From NCBI RefSeq assembly GCF_006442965.1, contig NZ_VFWX01000003.1, positions 124,001 through 188,000 of the forward strand: a stretch of 64,000 bases of DNA. Reading direction: 5' to 3'. This document shows positions 60,399-64,000 of the stretch, piece after piece. The notes under the pieces are model-generated. The model was not told the origin of the DNA. It did not search any database and was given only the letters and a program-made list of their open reading frames with translations. The position numbers and the translations under genes are program-made. The stretch is from Mesorhizobium sp. CU3. Lineage in GTDB: Bacteria; Pseudomonadota; Alphaproteobacteria; Rhizobiales; Rhizobiaceae. The first letter of the stretch is position 1, and every line of letters begins with the position of its first letter.

Positions 60399-61103
60399 AT
60401 GGCTGCGCCCGATCCGAGCTGGAGCACCGACGATATCGTCGCATATCTGCGCTCGATCGGGACGGAGGAAAACCGCGCCGGCATGGCGCGCTTCGGCATC
60501 AACACCGCGACCGCGCTCGGCATCGGCAATTCCGAATTGCGGCCGCTGGCGCGCAAATTGAAGAAACACCACGAGCGGTCGCTGCTTCTCTGGGACAGCG
60601 GCATTCGCGAGGCGCGGCTGATCGCGGCCTTCACCGGCGAGCCTAAGAAGGTCGACCTCGCCCAATGCCGGCGCTGGGCCACGGATTTTGACAGCTGGGA
60701 GATCGTCGACACGGTTTCCGACCTGTTTGTCGAGACGCCGTTCTGGCGAGAGCTGATCGACGAATTCGCCGCGGACGAGCGCGAATTCGTCCGCCGCACC
60801 GCCTTCGCCATGCTGGCCTGGGGCGCGGTGCATCTCAAGAAAGAGCCGGACGCGACCTTCCTTTCCTATCTGCCGCTGATCGAGAAACATGCCGGCGATC
60901 CGCGCAACTTCGTCCGCAAGGCGGTGAACTGGGCGCTGCGGCAGATCGGCAAGCGTTCAATGGCGCTGCACGCCCCTGCCCTGGCGCTGGCTGAAAAGCT
61001 TGCGGCATCGTCCGACAAGACGGCACGCTGGATCGGCAAGGATGCGGTGAAGGAACTAACGGATGCCAAACAGCTCGAAAGGCTCATCGCCAAAGAAGCC
61101 TGA
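60399..61103 (+). CDS. AlkD-like DNA alkylation repair protein
   Basis: A 234-residue HEAT-repeat protein. R-W-A-T-D-F-D-S-W-E-I-V-D (about 90-102) and R-R-T-A-F-A-M-L are typical of the AlkD family, which excises N3- and N7-alkylated bases without base flipping. It starts 8 bp after the dehydrogenase, and its 3' end overlaps the GNAT gene by 41 nt. Confidence 0.85.
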   Translation: MAAPDPSWSTDDIVAYLRSIGTEENRAGMARFGINTATALGIGNSELRPLARKLKKHHERSLLLWDSGIREARLIAAFTGEPKKVDLAQCRRWATDFDSWEIVDTVSDLFVETPFWRELIDEFAADEREFVRRTAFAMLAWGAVHLKKEPDATFLSYLPLIEKHAGDPRNFVRKAVNWALRQIGKRSMALHAPALALAEKLAASSDKTARWIGKDAVKELTDAKQLERLIAKEA

Positions 61104-61641
61104 CCTGGCGGGTATCCGCTTCATCGAGGTGACGCGGGAAACGCGGGGTCGTTTCGAAGATCTTTTCGAACAGCCAGGCGCGCCGAAATACTGCTGGTGC
61201 ATGGCCTGGCGCCACTCAAGTCGCGAGCACATGCAGAACGGCGAAAAGAAGCGCATGATGCTGGCGCGGATCGATGGCCGCACGCCGGTCGGCATCGTCG
61301 CGGAGCTCGGGGGCGAGACGGTCGGCTGGTGCTCGGTCGCGCCGCGCGACACCTATCGCCGGCTTTGGAAAGAGCAGGACAACGGCGAGAAAGATGTCTG
61401 GTCGATCGTCTGTTTCTACGTTCCGAGAAGCTTGCGCGGCGGCGGCCTGGCTTCTTCCCTGCTCGATGCCGCGATCACGCATGCCTTCGCCAAGGGCGCA
61501 CGCGTCGTCGAGGCCTATCCCGTCGACGCGGCCGCGCCGAGCTATCGCTTCATGGGTTTTCGCGACATGTTCGTGGCGCGGGGTTTTCATGAGATTGGCA
61601 CAGCCGGTACGCGCCGCCATGTGATGCGGCTTGAACAGTGA
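61063..61641 (+). CDS. GNAT-family N-acetyltransferase
   Basis: A 192-residue protein. The acetyl-CoA loop is R-S-L-R-G-G-G-L-A-S-S-L-L (about 124-136), followed by A-Y-P-V-D near 150. An N-terminal C-W-C-M-A-W-R-H-S segment is shared with a distinct GNAT subgroup. The start lies inside the AlkD-like gene. Substrate unknown. Confidence 0.85.
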   Translation: MPNSSKGSSPKKPDLAGIRFIEVTRETRGRFEDLFEQPGAPKYCWCMAWRHSSREHMQNGEKKRMMLARIDGRTPVGIVAELGGETVGWCSVAPRDTYRRLWKEQDNGEKDVWSIVCFYVPRSLRGGGLASSLLDAAITHAFAKGARVVEAYPVDAAAPSYRFMGFRDMFVARGFHEIGTAGTRRHVMRLEQ

Positions 61642-61705
61642 GCCCGGATCGGTCACGACGCTTTTACTCGATTCCGAAAACGGACTGGCGGAGGATGGAG
61701 CGGCC

Positions 61706-62278
61706 ATGAGCAAGCGTTTCAAATCAAGCGCGGCGCTGGCGGTCGCGCTCCTCGTTGCCGCCACTAGAGCCGATGCCGCGGCCGACGTCGCGCACATCTT
61801 CTGGAAGGACCTGCGCCCTGCAACGCAAGCGATCGCCGAGGACGCCAATCTGCCGATGATCGCGGCAAAGCTGCCCGATCACGGCGAGACGTTGTCGCTC
61901 AACCTGCAGGACAAGACGATACAATTAGCCGGCTATGCATTACCGGTCGACCGGGACGGCGACCTCGTCTACCAGTTCCTGCTGGTGCCCTGGACCGGCG
62001 CCTGCAGCCACATGCCGACGCCGCCGCCAAATCAGATCGTGCTCGTCACGCCGGCGCATCCCTACAAGATGAAAGAGGCCTACGAACCGGTCGCGGTGAC
62101 CGGCACGCTGCAGCCTGGCATGGAGAAGAGCCAGCTCTTCATCCTCGACGGCGTCTCGATCGTCCAGTCGGGCTACACGGTACGCAAGGCCGAGGTGGCG
62201 AGCGTCGATACCGTGCCGGATACGGTCACGCTGCCGGTCAACTCGCCGTGGAGTTTCCTCAACAAAAAGAAGAACTAA
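61706..62278 (+). CDS. DUF3299 secreted protein
   Basis: A 190-residue protein with a signal peptide ending T-R-A-D-A-A. V-P-W-T-G-A-C-S-H-M-P-T-P-P-P-N-Q (about 98-114) is the DUF3299 hallmark. Family members are periplasmic or lipoproteins of unknown role, often with lipoprotein-release (LolE/FtsX-type) systems elsewhere. The start follows GGAG. Confidence 0.85.
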   Translation: MSKRFKSSAALAVALLVAATRADAAADVAHIFWKDLRPATQAIAEDANLPMIAAKLPDHGETLSLNLQDKTIQLAGYALPVDRDGDLVYQFLLVPWTGACSHMPTPPPNQIVLVTPAHPYKMKEAYEPVAVTGTLQPGMEKSQLFILDGVSIVQSGYTVRKAEVASVDTVPDTVTLPVNSPWSFLNKKKN

Positions 62279-62326
62279 TGCATGTCGCGCAAAAGTGCGC
62301 AGCGGTTTTGCGGCAACGACATGCAT
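62278..62326. repeat. Perfect 10-bp inverted repeat (RIME-like group)
   Basis: ATGCATGTCG (62278-62287) and CGACATGCAT (62317-62326) flank CGCAAAAGTGCGCAGCGGTTTTGCG, itself palindromic. Lies between convergent genes. Confidence 0.6.
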
Positions 62327-62338
62327 CAAACAAAAATC

Positions 62339-62380
62339 TAAAGCGCGTTGCTTGAATTCGTTTCGACGCGACGCGCTTTA
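62339..62380. repeat. Perfect 10-bp inverted repeat
   Basis: TAAAGCGCGT (62339-62348) and ACGCGCTTTA (62371-62380) lie 12 bp after the previous element. Together they probably serve as a two-way terminator for DUF3299 and Lrp genes. Confidence 0.6.
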
Positions 62381-62392
62381 AAAGCGCGCCGC

Positions 62393-62884
62393 TCACGCGG
62401 CGTTCGCACCCGACTCCTTGTCCAGCACCATGTAGTCGAGCGGGATCTCGGTCGTGTATTTGATCTGCTCCATGGCGAAGGACGACGACACGTCGCGGAT
62501 CTCGATCTTGGCGATCAGCCGCTTGTAGAAGGCATCGTAAGCCGCGATGTCGGGCACCACGACGCGCAACAGGTAATCGACGTCGCCGCTCATGCGGTAG
62601 AACTCGACCACCTCGGGAAATTCCTGGATGACTTCGGAGAAGCGGCGCAGCCATTCATGGCTGTGCGAGTTGGTGCGGATCGACACGAACACGGTGACGC
62701 GCACATTGACCTTCTCATGGTCGAGGATGGCAACACGCCGCTTGATGACGCCCTCTTCCTCCAGCTTCTGGATGCGCCGCCAGCATGGCGTCGTCGACAG
62801 GCCGACTTTCTTGGCAACGTCGGCCACCGCAAGCGTGGCGTCCTCCTGCAGGAGGCGGAGAATTTTTCTGTCGAGGCGGTCCAT
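62393..62884 (-). CDS. Lrp/AsnC-family transcription regulator
   Basis: A 163-residue regulator has an N-terminal helix-turn-helix (D-V-A-K-K-V-G-L-S-T-T-P-C-W-R-R, about 22-37) and a C-terminal RAM domain (G-D-V-D-Y-L-L-R-V-V-V, about 99-109). It responds to amino acids and forms octamers in the family. The target cannot be told from the neighbours. Confidence 0.9.
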   Translation of the reverse strand: MDRLDRKILRLLQEDATLAVADVAKKVGLSTTPCWRRIQKLEEEGVIKRRVAILDHEKVNVRVTVFVSIRTNSHSHEWLRRFSEVIQEFPEVVEFYRMSGDVDYLLRVVVPDIAAYDAFYKRLIAKIEIRDVSSSFAMEQIKYTTEIPLDYMVLDKESGANAA

Positions 62885-62992
62885 GGGGAGGCTCCAGGGG
62901 AATAGTTTGGCTATAATCCATGAGATTTTTAGCTTTCACAAGAAAGAAATTCTGCCAAAGGCGGCAAAAGCGAGTGATATCTTGCGAGATCA

Positions 62993-63628
62993 CTAATGGA
63001 TGCGATAGCGGATTTCCGCTCTCAGGAAGGGCAGCAAATCCATTTCAAACCAGGGATTCTTCTTCAGCCAGCCGGTGTTGCGCCAGGACGGATGCGGCAA
63101 GGGCAGCACTTTCGGGCCGGCCGACGCATCCCAGATCGCACGCCAGTTTCTGACAGTGTCCGTCAAGGATGCCGCTCGCGTCGTGCCCATATGCCAGGCC
63201 TGGGCGTAGCCGCCGATGGTCAGCACCAGATCGATTTGCGGCATGAGCGCCATCAATTGCGCACGCCAGGCCGGTGCGCATTCGCGGCGCGGCGGCAGGT
63301 CTGCGCCCTTGGCGTCCTGGCCGGGAAAGCAGAACCCCATCGGCACGATGGAGAACTTTTGCGTGTCGTAGAATTCTTCGCTGCTAACGCCGAGCCAGCT
63401 TCTCAAGCGATCGCCGGACGCATCGGTGAACGGCATGCCGGACAAGTGGACCTTGGTGCCCGGTGCCTGGCCGGCCAGCAGGATCCGCGCGGCCGAGGAC
63501 GGCAGCAGCACCGGACGCGGCTCGTGCGGCAAGGGCCGACCGAGCGGATGCTCGACGCAGATACGGCAAGCCCGTACCTGTGCTGTGAGACGCTCCAGCG
63601 CGTCGCTTGCGGCAGTCAGACTATTCAA
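62993..63628 (-). CDS. Uracil-DNA-glycosylase-superfamily protein
   Basis: A protein of about 211 residues. The N-terminal C-R-I-C suggests a partial iron-sulfur site, and G-Q-A-P-G-T-K-V (about 53-60) is the glycosylase motif A; L-P-H-P-S-W-R-N-T-G-W (about 182-192) is motif B with His. The TTG start (63628) has GAGG 8 nt before it and follows the GST stop by 11 nt. A GTG at 63700 would overlap the GST gene. It may be a uracil or other base glycosylase, activity unproven. Confidence 0.75.
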   Translation of the reverse strand: MNSLTAASDALERLTAQVRACRICVEHPLGRPLPHEPRPVLLPSSAARILLAGQAPGTKVHLSGMPFTDASGDRLRSWLGVSSEEFYDTQKFSIVPMGFCFPGQDAKGADLPPRRECAPAWRAQLMALMPQIDLVLTIGGYAQAWHMGTTRAASLTDTVRNWRAIWDASAGPKVLPLPHPSWRNTGWLKKNPWFEMDLLPFLRAEIRYRIH

Positions 63629-63639
63629 ATCGCGAGGCC

Positions 63640-64000
63640 TCAGGCACCAGCGCTCGGCCGGCTGCTCAGCGCCGCAAACCAACGCAGCACGTTGGCGCAC
63701 TCTTCCGGCACTTTTATGCGGGCCGGCTTCATGAAATCGATGGCGATCATGCCGGTGATGTCGGCGACCGAATAGTCGTCGCCGGCAGCGAATTCCCGAT
63801 CCGCCAGCTCATGATCGAGAATATGCAGGAATTCGATCACCTTCGGCTTGTTGGCCTCGCCCCATTCGGGGATCTGCGGCACCTCCCATTCCTTCATTGC
63901 CGGGTGGATATGGCGGAAGGCGGCTGCGACAGAGCCCATCAGGTTCAGTTCCATGCGCCGCTGCCACATCTCGACCTTGGCCTTGCCGAGTGCGCCCTTG
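63640..64000 (-). CDS. Glutathione S-transferase, C-terminal part (5' end outside window)
   Basis: The visible 120 residues are the all-helical C-terminal domain: M-W-Q-R-R-M-E-L-N, L-D-H-E-L-A-D-R-E-F-A-A-G-D-D-Y-S-V-A-D-I-T, with the conserved N-capping S-V-A-D. The thioredoxin-like domain that binds glutathione lies beyond the right edge. The frame is open to 64000. Confidence 0.88.
   Translation of the reverse strand, partial: KGALGKAKVEMWQRRMELNLMGSVAAAFRHIHPAMKEWEVPQIPEWGEANKPKVIEFLHILDHELADREFAAGDDYSVADITGMIAIDFMKPARIKVPEECANVLRWFAALSSRPSAGA

Noticed and set aside
1..64000. CRISPR array, prophage, insertion sequence or integron
   Set aside because: No regularly spaced direct repeats, transposase, integrase or phage structural gene recognised in either strand.

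Overview
The window looks like chromosome from a Mesorhizobium-type alphaproteobacterium (Rhizobiales). The evidence is high GC, rhizobial-style gene content (CDP-choline-dependent phosphatidylcholine synthase, IalB family, DUF1326/DUF2182 pair, BacA-related ABC exporter, class III cyclase with TPRs), and many short palindromic intergenic repeats of rhizobial RIME type. Nothing points to a plasmid, prophage, integron or CRISPR array. The assignment rests on recognition of families, not on a search.

Layout. 1-4.4 kb: 5' part of a giant glycine-rich surface protein (minus strand, runs off the left edge). 4.9-8.1 kb: DUF930 protein, TerC-like membrane protein, rimO, and a small unknown protein. 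8.4-13.2 kb: complete BMP-type nucleoside ABC importer operon (minus). 13.4-16.8 kb: quinone oxidoreductase, then pcs-DUF1326-DUF2182. 16.9-31 kb: housekeeping and envelope genes (UbiH-type hydroxylase, hspQ, IalB, orphan YejA-like binding protein, FrnE-type DsbA, BacA/BclA-like ABC exporter, mgtE, gor, rpiA, gph) and a tRNA-Val(CAC) with a clear sigma70 promoter.

31.9-45 kb is the most unusual part. It holds a ComEC-like metallo-beta-lactamase-fold hydrolase overlapping a 1225-residue protein that joins a subtilisin (S8) domain to a zinc metallopeptidase domain; a CRP/FNR regulator with an intact cyclic-nucleotide pocket signature and a CRP-like recognition helix; a 1436-residue protein joining cytochrome P450, two membrane segments and a DyP-type peroxidase; and a class III nucleotide cyclase with TPRs. 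CRP-consensus palindromes (TGTGA-N6-TCACA/G) stand upstream of the protease gene and of the P450-DyP gene. The second is centred exactly 61.5 bp upstream of the start point predicted from a perfect TATAAT with a poor -35. I infer a local cyclic-nucleotide/CRP regulon controlling a proteolytic and haem-oxidative function; its biological role is unknown.

45.4-64 kb: small secreted proteins, an L,D-transpeptidase, rhodanese, an alpha/beta hydrolase divergent from a MarR regulator with two tandem palindromic operators, PPOX flavoprotein, DUF971, molybdenum-cofactor genes (moaA, mobA, mobB), a polar amino-acid ABC importer lacking its ATPase, a beta-hydroxyacid dehydrogenase, AlkD-like repair protein, GNAT, DUF3299, an Lrp regulator, a uracil-DNA-glycosylase-family protein and the end of a glutathione S-transferase (cut by the right edge).
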